NCBI GenBank assembly: GCA_020073465.1
Contig: JAIQFC010000018.1
Coordinates: 123,591 to 187,590, forward strand
Origin: Terriglobia bacterium
GTDB lineage: Bacteria; Acidobacteriota; Terriglobia; Terriglobales; Acidobacteriaceae
Reading direction: 5' to 3'
Length of the DNA stretch: 64,000 bases
Made by a program: the position numbers and the translations under genes. The notes beneath the pieces are model-generated. The model had not been told where the DNA came from, did not search any database, and saw only the letters and a program-made list of their open reading frames with translations. Of this stretch, positions 39,507 to 48,246 are shown piece after piece (within the stretch, counting starts at the first letter, position 1; every line of letters starts with the position of its first letter).

Positions 39507-42500
39507 ATGCTGTCATCGCGAGCCCGCTGGAACGTCGTCTGCTTGGTTGTTCTGCTCTGTCTTACTTCTTCCACGCTGATGTTTGCCCAAAGCACCGGAG
39601 GCCGCATCCTTGGCCGGGTGGCGGACCCCACGGGTGCTGTGCTCGCGCATGTGAAGGTTACGGCCGTCAACGACGCCACCGGTGTCAGCCGCAATACCGA
39701 AACCAATGACACCGGGGACTATGTCTTTCCCGAAGTACCGGTCGGCGCTTACAGCCTCAGCTTCGAACTGGCCGGATTCAAGAAAGATGTTCGCCATGGC
39801 GTCGAATTGCAGTTGAACCAGATCTTGACGCTGAACATGGTCATGCAGATCGGCCAGACTCAGGAAGTCGTTGACGTAACATCGGAAGCCCCCCTGGTCG
39901 ACACCACCAGCACACAACTAGGCACGGTTGTGAACGACCGTGCCATCGTGCAGTTGCCTCTGAACGAGCGTGACACGTATCAGTTCCTGTCGCTGCAGCC
40001 TGGTGTGTCTTCGCAGACAGGCACCGATCTTTACTACGGCAGTAGCAATGTGGGCAGCGTTTCCGTTAACGGTGGCCGCGGGCGTGCCAACAACTTCAGC
40101 GTCAATGGTGGAGACGCGAACGATATGTTTGCAAACCTGCCTACGGTTCAGCCTAGCCCCGACAGTGTGCAGGAATTCCGCATCCTCACCAATACGTTCG
40201 ACGCAGAGTACGGCCGCAACTCTGGCGCAGTTGTTAATGTGGTGACGAAATCAGGAACGAATCGGCTCCACGGAGATGTATACGAATTTCACCGCAACCG
40301 TCCCTTGAACGCTAAAGGTTACTTCGATACCTCGAAGGCAGCGTTCATCATGAATCAGTTCGGTGGAACCTTGGGCGGCCCGATCAAGAAAGACAGAACG
40401 TTCTTCTTTGGCTCGTACGAAGGCCTGCGCCGGGTTCGAGGAGTCTCTGGAACCACGGTATCCGTTCCGGATGCGCTGGAGCGCACTGGTAATTTCTCTG
40501 AAGGGCCGGCGTTCAACGGCGTTATCGGTGATCAAACTGTGGCGGACGTCCTCTCCACCCGAGCGAACGGCCAGTGTTTGACGGACATTACCAACGCTGG
40601 GGGAGAGGCGCCCTTTGCGGGGGCCAACTACTCCGACGTTTTCCCGGGAAACGTGATTCCCAGCTCGTGTCAGGACCCCGTCGCCGCGGACCTTCTGCGC
40701 TTCGTCCCGTCGGCGAACACTAGTAGTGGTTTCTTTCAGGCGGTGCTCACCGGCCGTGACCGCCAGGACCAAACCACTTTCCGCTTTGACCACACCATCA
40801 ACAGCAAGCAGCAGTTCAGCGCATACTTCTATTTCAGCGACCAGTCCAATTTCAGCCCGTTTAACAACTTCCAGGCCGCGGGAGCGAATGTTCCCGGATT
40901 CGGTGCTGACAGCAAGAACCGTTACCAGCAATGGAACCTGAGTCACACCTGGACGGTCAGCAACAGTCTGGTGAATGAGTTCCGCTTCAGCTACATGCGC
41001 GAGGCGCAACGCACATTCAATCACTCGCAGCATACGAACAATGTCACGGACTCCTGCTCGTCTGCGGTTGCCCAGTTCTGCTTTACCGGGGTGTCGGATG
41101 CTTCGATTATCAACACGGACCCAACCACGAATCCCCTGGCGGGTACGCAGTTCGCAAATAAGATCGGAATCACTCCTGGACTGGGCGCAGGCCGGGAAGG
41201 CGTCCCGGACGTTACAGTCTCAGGCGGATTCACCATCGGGAACAACTTCGAGGGTGAGTTGCCGCAAGTGGGGAACTCGTTCCAATGGACCGACAGTCTG
41301 ACAAAGGTCAAGGGCAACCACACCATGAAGTTCGGCGTCGACTTGCGCCGCATGCGTTTCGACCAGACGCTCTACTTTGAGGTAAGTGGCTACTATAACT
41401 ATTTCGGTGGCGGAACCAACGACGTAAATTATGCCAACAACCTGTATCCGAATTATCTCCTCGGTCTCCCTGACACCTATCAACAAGGAGCGGCGCAAGC
41501 CGAGAATGTGCGGACCACTTCCGTCTATCTGTTTGCCCAGGACAGTTGGAAGTTACGTCCCAACCTCACGTTGAACTACGGTTTGCGCTGGGAGTTAAAC
41601 ACGCCACTCACAGACATCGGACATCACGTGCAAACCTATCGTCCCGGTAAATCAACGAGCATCTACCCCTGTTCGATCGGTGCGTACGGAGAAGCCGTCC
41701 TCGGAACGAATGATTGCACTTCCGTATTCCCGACCGGTTTGCTGGTGCCCGGCGACAAGGGCGTGCCGGCGGGCATGACGCAGACCTACTACAAGGCCTT
41801 TGCGCCTCGCATCGGAATCGCATGGAGTCCCGGAAAGTCCGGAAAAACCAGCATCCGCGCGGGGTGGGGCATGTTCTACAACCCGATTGAGCAATTGGTG
41901 CTGGAGCAGTTCAGCGCCGAGCCGCCTTTTGGGGGAAGCACTTTCCTGGTCGAAACGTTGTTCAACACCCCATTCATGCCGCAGGCCGGAGGGTTTGTAT
42001 ACCCGAATCCGTTTGGCGGCATTTTGAACCCACCCCGGGGACAGCCGGTGGATTGGTCGGTATTCCGGCCTATTTTGCTCTTCGGCGAGTTCCAGCCGCA
42101 CATGCGATCGCAGTATTCCGAGCAGTACAACTTCGGCATCCAGCGGCAGTTGGCTAGGGATCTGGTGCTGCAACTGGGATACGTTGGCTCGCAGGGACAT
42201 CGACTGCTGGTTTCCAATGATTTGAATCGAGCCACGCCACAGACCTGCCTGGATATCGCCTCGATCGCTGCGGGAGACCCCAGTGGCAATTCGGTCTCCT
42301 CATTCAATACCCCCGGAGCCACCTGTAATCAATTCGCCGAGGACAACCAATTCACTGTCGTGGTTCCCAATGGCTTCAATTTCCACATGCCGAACGGAAC
42401 TACGGTCGCCGGAACAGGTCAGACCGTCAATTTTGTGGGCATTCGTCCTTACTCTTCTCCAAATTGCCAGCCTGACGGGACAAACTGCCCGCCGGATGGC

Positions 42501-43310
42501 GTGCCTGTTTTCTCCAACATCTTTGCCCAGGACACAATCGCAAACTCCAGCTACAACTCGTTTCAGGCTAACCTGGAAAAGCGTTTCTCCAACGGGCTTC
42601 AGTTACAGGCGGCGTACACTTTCAGCAAGTCGATTGATCAGGCGTCGAGCTTCGAAGACATCCTCAATCCGTTTAATCCTCTCCGCACCCGGGCTCTCTC
42701 GGTCTTCAATGCAGCGCACCGCTTTGTGCTGAGCTACTACTACGAACTCCCGATACGAAAATTCTCGGGAGCTGCAGGACAGGTTCTGAACGGATGGGCA
42801 GTTTCTGGAATTACACAATTCCAGTCAGGATTCCCCATCCATCTCCAGTCCTTTGACGACAACGAGCTGACCAGTAGTATCGATTTTGCGTCTGCCGGTG
42901 AACCCGATCAGATTGCTGCGTTCCACAAACTTGATCCTCGGAAGAACTCTAACAATTATGGGTTCGATCCAAACAGTTTCACTTCGAACGCCTCCGATTC
43001 CTCGCAACCTCTCTGTTCGGCGGGTGCGGCGTTCAATTGCTACCAGCCATCGCTGTTTGGCAGGTATGGCAGTGCACCGCGAACGATTTGCTGCGGTCCC
43101 GGTCTCAACGACTGGGATATCTCTGTCCAGAAACAGTTCCGAGTTACAGAAGACAAGCATCTGGAGTTTCGCTGGGATATCTTTAACGCCGCGAACCACA
43201 CCCGATTCTTCAATCCGGATGGAAACGTTACTGACGGAACCGACTTTGGACGTGTGAAGGGCGCTGGAGATCCCCGACTGATGCAAGTCGCTTTGAAGTT
43301 CTACTTCTAG
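39507..43310 (+). CDS. TonB-dependent receptor with carboxypeptidase-regulatory-like domain (Oar-like) 1
   Basis: 1,267 aa from ATG 39507 with TTGGAGGACCC before it; an upstream TTG at 39441 is within the candidate operator and unlikely. Signal peptide about 1-27 (ending LMFAQS). Residues about 30-115 form a carboxypeptidase-regulatory-like beta sandwich (GGRILGRVADPTGAVLAHVK), then a TonB plug (VQEFRILTNTFDAEYGRNSG) and a very large beta-barrel ending in an aromatic C-terminal strand (ALKFYF). It transports a bulky substrate across the outer membrane with TonB energy. Position beside a regulator and catabolic genes suggests that its ligand is processed by the aminotransferase/dehydrogenase genes downstream, but the ligand itself cannot be named. 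Confidence 0.92.
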   Translation: MLSSRARWNVVCLVVLLCLTSSTLMFAQSTGGRILGRVADPTGAVLAHVKVTAVNDATGVSRNTETNDTGDYVFPEVPVGAYSLSFELAGFKKDVRHGVELQLNQILTLNMVMQIGQTQEVVDVTSEAPLVDTTSTQLGTVVNDRAIVQLPLNERDTYQFLSLQPGVSSQTGTDLYYGSSNVGSVSVNGGRGRANNFSVNGGDANDMFANLPTVQPSPDSVQEFRILTNTFDAEYGRNSGAVVNVVTKSGTNRLHGDVYEFHRNRPLNAKGYFDTSKAAFIMNQFGGTLGGPIKKDRTFFFGSYEGLRRVRGVSGTTVSVPDALERTGNFSEGPAFNGVIGDQTVADVLSTRANGQCLTDITNAGGEAPFAGANYSDVFPGNVIPSSCQDPVAADLLRFVPSANTSSGFFQAVLTGRDRQDQTTFRFDHTINSKQQFSAYFYFSDQSNFSPFNNFQAAGANVPGFGADSKNRYQQWNLSHTWTVSNSLVNEFRFSYMREAQRTFNHSQHTNNVTDSCSSAVAQFCFTGVSDASIINTDPTTNPLAGTQFANKIGITPGLGAGREGVPDVTVSGGFTIGNNFEGELPQVGNSFQWTDSLTKVKGNHTMKFGVDLRRMRFDQTLYFEVSGYYNYFGGGTNDVNYANNLYPNYLLGLPDTYQQGAAQAENVRTTSVYLFAQDSWKLRPNLTLNYGLRWELNTPLTDIGHHVQTYRPGKSTSIYPCSIGAYGEAVLGTNDCTSVFPTGLLVPGDKGVPAGMTQTYYKAFAPRIGIAWSPGKSGKTSIRAGWGMFYNPIEQLVLEQFSAEPPFGGSTFLVETLFNTPFMPQAGGFVYPNPFGGILNPPRGQPVDWSVFRPILLFGEFQPHMRSQYSEQYNFGIQRQLARDLVLQLGYVGSQGHRLLVSNDLNRATPQTCLDIASIAAGDPSGNSVSSFNTPGATCNQFAEDNQFTVVVPNGFNFHMPNGTTVAGTGQTVNFVGIRPYSSPNCQPDGTNCPPDGVPVFSNIFAQDTIANSSYNSFQANLEKRFSNGLQLQAAYTFSKSIDQASSFEDILNPFNPLRTRALSVFNAAHRFVLSYYYELPIRKFSGAAGQVLNGWAVSGITQFQSGFPIHLQSFDDNELTSSIDFASAGEPDQIAAFHKLDPRKNSNNYGFDPNSFTSNASDSSQPLCSAGAAFNCYQPSLFGRYGSAPRTICCGPGLNDWDISVQKQFRVTEDKHLEFRWDIFNAANHTRFFNPDGNVTDGTDFGRVKGAGDPRLMQVALKFYF

Positions 43311-43339
43311 CTGGAAAGAGTAAAGTAGTAAGTACCAGC

Positions 43340-43362
43340 CCCGGGCGGCCACGCCGTCCGGG
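43340..43362 (+). terminator. Hairpin after TonB-dependent receptor 1, possible terminator
   Basis: CCCGGGCGGC (43340-43349), CAC loop, GCCGTCCGGG (43353-43362): a 10-bp stem with one G-U pair, 30 bp after the receptor stop. The following sequence (CATTCTAATGG) has only a weak T-run, so it may attenuate rather than stop transcription into the aminotransferase gene. Confidence 0.4.
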
Positions 43363-43424
43363 CATTCTAATGGCCCTGGGTTCAATAAGAACGCCGCCGG
43401 CCTGAGTCTTCCCGGAGAATCTCG

Positions 43425-44807
43425 ATGTACCCCGACCTGCAGAAAGAACTCTCGACCTTCGAGCGCCGCACGCCCAAATCCGCCGAAGCCCACAAAAAGA
43501 ATCTCAAACGTATTCCGCTGGGCGTTGCCAGCAACTATCGCGCCTACGATCCCTGGCCGATCTTCGTGAAAGAGGCCAGCGGCAGCAAGTTTCGTGACCT
43601 CGACGGTAACGAATACATCGACCACAACCTGACCTTCGGTGCGCTCATGGCTGGACACTGCCATCCCGCGGTGATGAAGGCCGTCGAAAAGCGTCTCTCC
43701 ACCGGAACGATGTTCGGCATGCCGCATGACATGGAATGGGAACTTGCCGAAGAAATCTGCAACCGCTTCCCGGTTGAGATGTGCCGTTTCGGCAACAGCG
43801 GCACCGAGGCGACGATGCACGCCATCCGCCTGGCCCGCGCCGCCACCGGACGCGACAAGATCGTGAAGTTCGAAGGTGCCTACCACGGCCTGCACGACTC
43901 GGCTCTCGTCAGCGTCAAGCCGCACGCTCCCGATTTCGGGGACATCAACAATCCCACGTCCGTTCCGGGAGGCTTGGGCGTGCCCAAGTCCGCGGTGGCG
44001 GACGTCGTCATCGCCACGTTCAACGATCTCGCGACCGTTGAGCGCCGTTTCAAAGAAAACCCTGGAGAGATCGCAGCCATCATTCTCGAACCCATTTTGA
44101 TGAACGTCGGCCTCTGCATGCCGGAGCCCGGATTCCTCAAGGGCTTGCGCGAGATCGCCACTAGAAATGGCGCATTGCTGATCTTCGATGAAGTCAAGAC
44201 CGGCGCAAAACTCTGCTGGGGTGGGGCCTCAGAATACTTCGGTGTGCAGCCGGACATGATCTGTCTGGCGAAGTCGATTGGCGGTGGCCTGCCGCTGGCG
44301 GCCTTCGGTACACACAAGTCCGTCATGGACCTGATCACGCAGCACAAGGTCTTTCACGGTGGCACCTACAACACCAACCCGGTCTCGATGGCTGCAGGCC
44401 TGGCCACGTTTCGCCACGTTCTCACCCGCGAGAACTACGCGCACGTCGACAGGCTCAGCAAGAAGCTGACTGACGGTTATCGCAAGACGATTGCGAAAGT
44501 CGGTCTGCAGGCCTACATCGCGCAAGCCGGGGCGAATGGCGCGCTGATGTTCTATCCCAAGGAAATTCGCAACTACCGCGACTGGACTGTGATCGACGTC
44601 GATCTCTGGCGTCACTACTGGTTCGGTATGGTCAACCGCGGCGTGATGGCGCAACCCTACTGGTGGGACGAGCAGTGGACGATCTCGGTCCAACACACCG
44701 AGGCCGATATCGACAAGCACCTGGCTGCTTTCGACGATATCGCCGCGTCCCTGGCGAAAGCGCAGCAGGAGCGTGCCGAGCGCCTGCCCGCCGAAGTCGC
44801 GCACTAA
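43425..44807 (+). CDS. Class-III PLP aminotransferase (glutamate-1-semialdehyde mutase-like)
   Basis: 460 aa. PLP enzyme of fold type I, aminotransferase class III. Motifs: CRFGNSGTEATMHAIRLARA (phosphate-binding Gly/Thr loop, about residues 120-140), KFEGAYHGLHDSAL (about 147-160), LIFDEVKTGAKL with the PLP-binding Asp (about 250-262) and the Schiff-base Lys in CLAKSIGGGLPLAAFG (about 280-296). It resembles glutamate-1-semialdehyde 2,1-aminomutase in N-terminal sequence, but the catabolic context and the lack of heme genes nearby argue for an amine:keto-acid aminotransferase. Possible substrates: putrescine, 1,3-diaminopropane or an omega-amino acid. Confidence 0.88.
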   Translation: MYPDLQKELSTFERRTPKSAEAHKKNLKRIPLGVASNYRAYDPWPIFVKEASGSKFRDLDGNEYIDHNLTFGALMAGHCHPAVMKAVEKRLSTGTMFGMPHDMEWELAEEICNRFPVEMCRFGNSGTEATMHAIRLARAATGRDKIVKFEGAYHGLHDSALVSVKPHAPDFGDINNPTSVPGGLGVPKSAVADVVIATFNDLATVERRFKENPGEIAAIILEPILMNVGLCMPEPGFLKGLREIATRNGALLIFDEVKTGAKLCWGGASEYFGVQPDMICLAKSIGGGLPLAAFGTHKSVMDLITQHKVFHGGTYNTNPVSMAAGLATFRHVLTRENYAHVDRLSKKLTDGYRKTIAKVGLQAYIAQAGANGALMFYPKEIRNYRDWTVIDVDLWRHYWFGMVNRGVMAQPYWWDEQWTISVQHTEADIDKHLAAFDDIAASLAKAQQERAERLPAEVAH

Positions 44808-44821
44808 GATTTGCCCGTGTG

Positions 44822-44888
44822 GGGCGGGCGCCTCGCCCGCCCTGCATGTACCAGCAAGACTCGCGTAGCGACAGCCGCCTCGGCTGTC
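44822..44888. repeat. Two-hairpin intergenic repeat (family 1, copy A)
   Basis: GGGCGGGCG (44822-44830)-CCT-CGCCCGCCC (44834-44842) and GACAGCCG (44870-44877)-CCT-CGGCTGTC (44881-44888) are perfect stems with identical CCT loops. The GTGTGGGG lead-in recurs in the other copies. It lies between the aminotransferase and permease genes. Confidence 0.85.
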
Positions 44889-44929
44889 GGACGAACGAAG
44901 TGAGGCGATTCTCCGAGGACGAAGAAATA

Positions 44930-46384
44930 TTGTCCACCACCGCCCAATCCGACGTTCAGCCTCACCTGATCCGCGCTCTCGGGCGCCGCGATCTCGTGCT
45001 GCTGTTTGTCGTTGCAGTCTTCAACCTGAATGTTGTCCCCTCCATCGCCGCCAACGGCGGAGCGACTGTCTGGCTGTGGATCATCTCCCTTCTTCTTTTC
45101 TTCTGGCCGCAAGGCATCGCGGTGATCGAACTCGCGCACCGCTATCCCGGAGAAGGTGGCGTCTACCTCTGGGCCAAAGAAGTTTTCGGTGACTTCCACG
45201 GTTTCCTCTCCGGCTGGTGCTATTGGACCAACAACATGCTCTACGTGCCGACGGTCATGCTGTATTTCGTCGGTGTCTCCGTGTATGTCCTCGGTCCCGG
45301 CCACCAGGGATTGGCGGACAACAAAGTCTTCGCCTCGGCCGCGTCCCTCACGCTGCTGGCTGTGCTCACCGTGTTCAACATTCTCGGCCTGGGCGTGGGC
45401 AAGTGGATCAACAACCTCGGTGCCATTGGAACTTTCATCGCCGCAGGCGTGCTGATCGGGCTCGGCGTCGTGATCTGGTCGCGCTTCGGCACTAGCATCA
45501 CCGCCGCCGACTTCCAGATACCTGCCAACCCCCGCTTCGTCCTCAATTCCTTTGGCGTGATCTGTTTTGGTCTCGTCGGCCTGGAACTCGCATCGGTCAT
45601 GGGTGACGAAATCAAGGATCCTCGCCGCACTCTTCCCGGCGCCGTGGCCTGGGGCGGTGTGCTCTCCGGCATCCTTTATGTGGGAGCAACGCTAACCTTG
45701 CTCATCGCCGTCGGCAAGAGCGTCAATGTGCTTCAGGGCATCGTTCAGGCTGTCAGCCACATGGCCGGACGGGTTGGTTTCGGATGGATCACGGTGCCTT
45801 TTGCGCTCATGCTCAGCCTCTCCATCGCCGGCATCGGCTCGGCGTGGATGGGCGGCTCCGCCCGCATTCCCTTCGTCGCCGGACTCGATTCCTACATGCC
45901 CTCCTGGCTCGGCAAAATTCATCCTCGGTACGCCACGCCTTACGCCGCGCTGATTGTGCAGGGGATAGTGTCCGCCGTTCTAGTCATTCTGAATTTTGCC
46001 GGTGCAGGGGTTCAGGAAACCTTTCAGAAGCTGCTGTCGTTAGCGGTGGTTCTGCAGCTGGTGCCATTCGTCTACATGTTCGGCGCGCTGGTGAAATTTG
46101 CGGTCACCGAGTCTGTCCCCCGTGGCCAGTACGGCCGCGCGACGCTGTTCCTCGCCGGGGCCAGTGGATTCCTAACCACCGTTCTCGGCATTGCGCTCGT
46201 GTTTTTCCCGGCGCAGCAGATCACATCGCTTTGGCAGTACGAATTGTGGATGTTCGGTGGCACGGCATTCTTCGTCGGCCTGGCCGCGTTTTTCTTTTTC
46301 GTGTACGGCCGGAACAAGGTGCCAAGAGAAGTTCATGTGGGGACAGCCGCCTCGGCTGTCCCGGCGAGCGAAGCTCGCGATTGA
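44930..46384 (+). CDS. APC-superfamily amino acid/amine permease
   Basis: About 484 aa from TTG 44930 (upstream GAGGACGAAG is a weak ribosome-binding site); ATG 44846 would add 28 residues encoded by the repeat, which is less likely. Ten to twelve hydrophobic helices, with the APC signature HRYPGEGGVYLWAKEVFGDF in TM2/loop (about 60-80 from the TTG), a GFxxGWCYW-like helix after it and LELASVMGDEIKDPRRTLPG in the fifth/sixth helix loop. It probably exchanges or imports amino acids or amines. The last 17 codons run through copy B of the hairpin repeat, giving an aberrant tail. Placement suggests import of a substrate of the neighbouring aminotransferases. Confidence 0.82.
   Translation: MSTTAQSDVQPHLIRALGRRDLVLLFVVAVFNLNVVPSIAANGGATVWLWIISLLLFFWPQGIAVIELAHRYPGEGGVYLWAKEVFGDFHGFLSGWCYWTNNMLYVPTVMLYFVGVSVYVLGPGHQGLADNKVFASAASLTLLAVLTVFNILGLGVGKWINNLGAIGTFIAAGVLIGLGVVIWSRFGTSITAADFQIPANPRFVLNSFGVICFGLVGLELASVMGDEIKDPRRTLPGAVAWGGVLSGILYVGATLTLLIAVGKSVNVLQGIVQAVSHMAGRVGFGWITVPFALMLSLSIAGIGSAWMGGSARIPFVAGLDSYMPSWLGKIHPRYATPYAALIVQGIVSAVLVILNFAGAGVQETFQKLLSLAVVLQLVPFVYMFGALVKFAVTESVPRGQYGRATLFLAGASGFLTTVLGIALVFFPAQQITSLWQYELWMFGGTAFFVGLAAFFFFVYGRNKVPREVHVGTAASAVPASEARD
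46340..46378. repeat. Two-hairpin repeat (family 1, copy B), inside the permease 3' end
   Basis: GGGACAGCCG (46340-46349)-CCT-CGGCTGTCCC (46353-46362), then GCGAGC (46364-46369)-GAA-GCTCGC (46373-46378). Both stems perfect. The permease stop codon is at 46382-46384, so the element supplies its last residues (VGTAASAVPASEARD). Confidence 0.9.
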
Positions 46385-46449
46385 AATTGGAACTTGGCGG
46401 CGAATGAGAAGACACGCCGGGCGGGCTGGCGAAGCGCGAGTCGGCGGTT

Positions 46450-46534
46450 CCAGCCCCGCAGGGCGGTATATGTTAGCCCAGGACGTGAGTCCTGGGTAAG
46501 CGTGAAAAGGAGCCGAGTCCCGTAGGGACGGCAC
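46450..46534. repeat. Intergenic repeat family 2, copy 1
   Basis: 85 bp starting CCAGCCCC and ending AGTCCCGTAGGGACGGCAC. It contains CCCAGGACGTGAGTCCTGGG and GTCCCGTAGGGAC palindromes and matches 57541-57629 in order and spacing of these blocks. Non-coding, between the permease and the aldehyde dehydrogenase. Confidence 0.85.
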
Positions 46535-46582
46535 CATCTTCCGCACAAGCTGAATGAGTGCGCAAAGCAAGATTCGTATCAG

Positions 46583-46637
46583 GGCACGCCTTCAAGGCGT
46601 GCCGCAGAGACGCAACAAGGATCGGGCCTTTAGGCCC
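46583..46637. repeat. Two palindromes upstream of the aldehyde dehydrogenase
   Basis: GGCACGCCTT (46583-46592)-C-AAGGCGTGCC (46594-46603), then GGGCCT (46624-46629)-TT-AGGCCC (46632-46637). The second lies a few bases before the ribosome-binding site of the aldehyde dehydrogenase (GGAGGA, ATG 46661), where it could affect translation. A degenerate related block is at 57419-57455. Confidence 0.75.
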
Positions 46638-46660
46638 TGAGGTAAGCAGGAGGACAACTC

Positions 46661-48142
46661 ATGCCCAGTGGAGTTCAGACCGACGTGAAAATCTATCAGA
46701 TGTTCATCAACGGCGAGTGGGTCGACAGCAAGTCCGCAAAGACCTTTCCCGTCTACGATCCCTCCACGGAAGAAGTCATCGCCCAGGTTCCCGACGCCAC
46801 GTCCGACGATGTCAATCGTGCCGTCGCCTCGGCCAAAGCCGCTTTTGAAGAAGGTCCATGGGCGACCACAACCGCGCAGGAACGGGGACGAGTCCTTTTC
46901 CGTCTCGCCGACAAAGTCCGCGCTAATCTTCCCGCACTTGCCGAGCTTGAATGCCGCAACACCGGCAAGCCCATCGTCGAAGCCGAATACGATCTCACCG
47001 ACGTCGCTACCTGCTTCGAATACTACGGCGGTCTCGCCACCAAAGTCGTCGGGTATGTGAATCCAGTCCCCGACAACGCCATGAGCCTCACGTTGAAAGA
47101 GCCCGTAGGAGTTGCCGGACAGATCATTCCCTGGAACTACCCGCTGCTGATGGCCGCGTGGAAACTTGCGCCGGCGCTGGCCGCGGGCTGTACCTGTGTT
47201 CTCAAGCCTGCCGAACAGACTCCGCTCACGGCCCTCGAATTTGCGAAACACTTTGCCGATTGCGGCCTGCCGCCCGGCGTCGTCAACATCATCACCGGCT
47301 TCGGTGAATCCTGCGGCGCTCCGCTGGTGCAGCATCCCGACGTCAACAAGATCGCCTTCACTGGCAGCGCGGCCGTCGGCAAGATCATCGTCAAACAGGC
47401 CGCCGACACGGTAAAGCGCGTGACGCTTGAACTCGGCGGGAAGTCACCGAATATCTTCTTCGCCGACGCCGACTTCGAAGCCGCCATCGACGGCGCGCTC
47501 TTCGGTGTATTCATCAATCAGGGAGAAGTTTGCTCCGCCGGCAGCCGCATCCTGGTGCAGAAGTCGATCTACAAGAATTTCGTCGAGGCCATGACCGAGA
47601 AAGCGAAAAAGATCAAGCTTGGCCCGCCCCTCGAACGCGAAACCAAGATGGGCCCGCTGGTCAGCAAGGAGCAATACGACCGCGTCAACTCCTATCTTGA
47701 GATCGGCAAGAAAGAAGCCAAGCTGGCCTCTGGTGGCGGACGCCCGGAGAAGATGGCGAAAGGCTACTACGTCCAGCCCACGATCTTCTACGACGTGAAC
47801 AACAGCGCGCGAATCGCCCGCGAAGAAATTTTCGGTCCGGTCGCTGCCGTGATTCCCTTCGAGGATGAAAAGGACGCGCTCAAAATCGCCAACGATTCCC
47901 CCTATGGCTTGGCTGCTGCCGTGTGGACTCGCGACATCTTCAAAGCCATGCGCGCCGTCAAAGCTCTGCGTGCCGGAATCGTCTGGGTCAACCACATGCA
48001 GCCCACATACGTAGAGGCGCCATGGGGCGGCTACAAACAATCCGGTTTCGGCCGCGAACTTGGCCCCTGGGGCATCGAAGAATATCTCGAAACCAAGCAG
48101 GTGCACATCAACCTCAACGAAGCGCCAATTGGCTGGTACTGA
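46661..48142 (+). CDS. NAD(P)+-dependent aldehyde dehydrogenase (betaine/aminoaldehyde dehydrogenase-like)
   Basis: 493 aa, ATG with AGGAGGACAACTC in front. Oxidises an aldehyde to an acid. Class-wide motifs: IPWNYPLLMAAWKLAPALAA (about residues 155-175), the FTGSAAVGKIIV nucleotide loop (about 230-242), catalytic Glu in LELGGKSPNIFFADADF (about 257-272) and catalytic Cys in NQGEVCSAGSRI (about 286-298). The sequence is closest in feel to betaine-aldehyde and gamma-aminobutyraldehyde dehydrogenases. In this cluster the likely role is oxidation of an aminoaldehyde (such as 3-aminopropanal or 4-aminobutanal) from the aminotransferase. Cofactor preference not determined. Confidence 0.9.
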   Translation: MPSGVQTDVKIYQMFINGEWVDSKSAKTFPVYDPSTEEVIAQVPDATSDDVNRAVASAKAAFEEGPWATTTAQERGRVLFRLADKVRANLPALAELECRNTGKPIVEAEYDLTDVATCFEYYGGLATKVVGYVNPVPDNAMSLTLKEPVGVAGQIIPWNYPLLMAAWKLAPALAAGCTCVLKPAEQTPLTALEFAKHFADCGLPPGVVNIITGFGESCGAPLVQHPDVNKIAFTGSAAVGKIIVKQAADTVKRVTLELGGKSPNIFFADADFEAAIDGALFGVFINQGEVCSAGSRILVQKSIYKNFVEAMTEKAKKIKLGPPLERETKMGPLVSKEQYDRVNSYLEIGKKEAKLASGGGRPEKMAKGYYVQPTIFYDVNNSARIAREEIFGPVAAVIPFEDEKDALKIANDSPYGLAAAVWTRDIFKAMRAVKALRAGIVWVNHMQPTYVEAPWGGYKQSGFGRELGPWGIEEYLETKQVHINLNEAPIGWY

Positions 48143-48246
48143 AAAGCAGTGGCCAGCGACCAGTGGTTAGTTGCCAGTAGAACCGACTGCGTCAGCCATT
48201 GGGCGTTAACTGAGAACTGACAACAGAGAACTGAGAACTGACTACG
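48143..48246. repeat. Short low-complexity repeats (AACTGAGAACTGAC type)
   Basis: 104 bp between the dehydrogenase and GabT genes, with recurring ACTGAGAACTGA-like units (near 48208-48243). No hairpin or ORF. The GabT start has no strong ribosome-binding site; the repeat sits where it would be. Confidence 0.6.

Noticed and set aside
42825..43925. 366-aa minus-strand frame across the receptor 1 end and the aminotransferase start
   Set aside because: It crosses two clear plus-strand genes and has no motif.
43425..44807. Heme-biosynthesis glutamate-1-semialdehyde mutase (hemL)
   Set aside because: General family similarity only; neighbours are catabolic and transport genes, and no other early tetrapyrrole gene is present.
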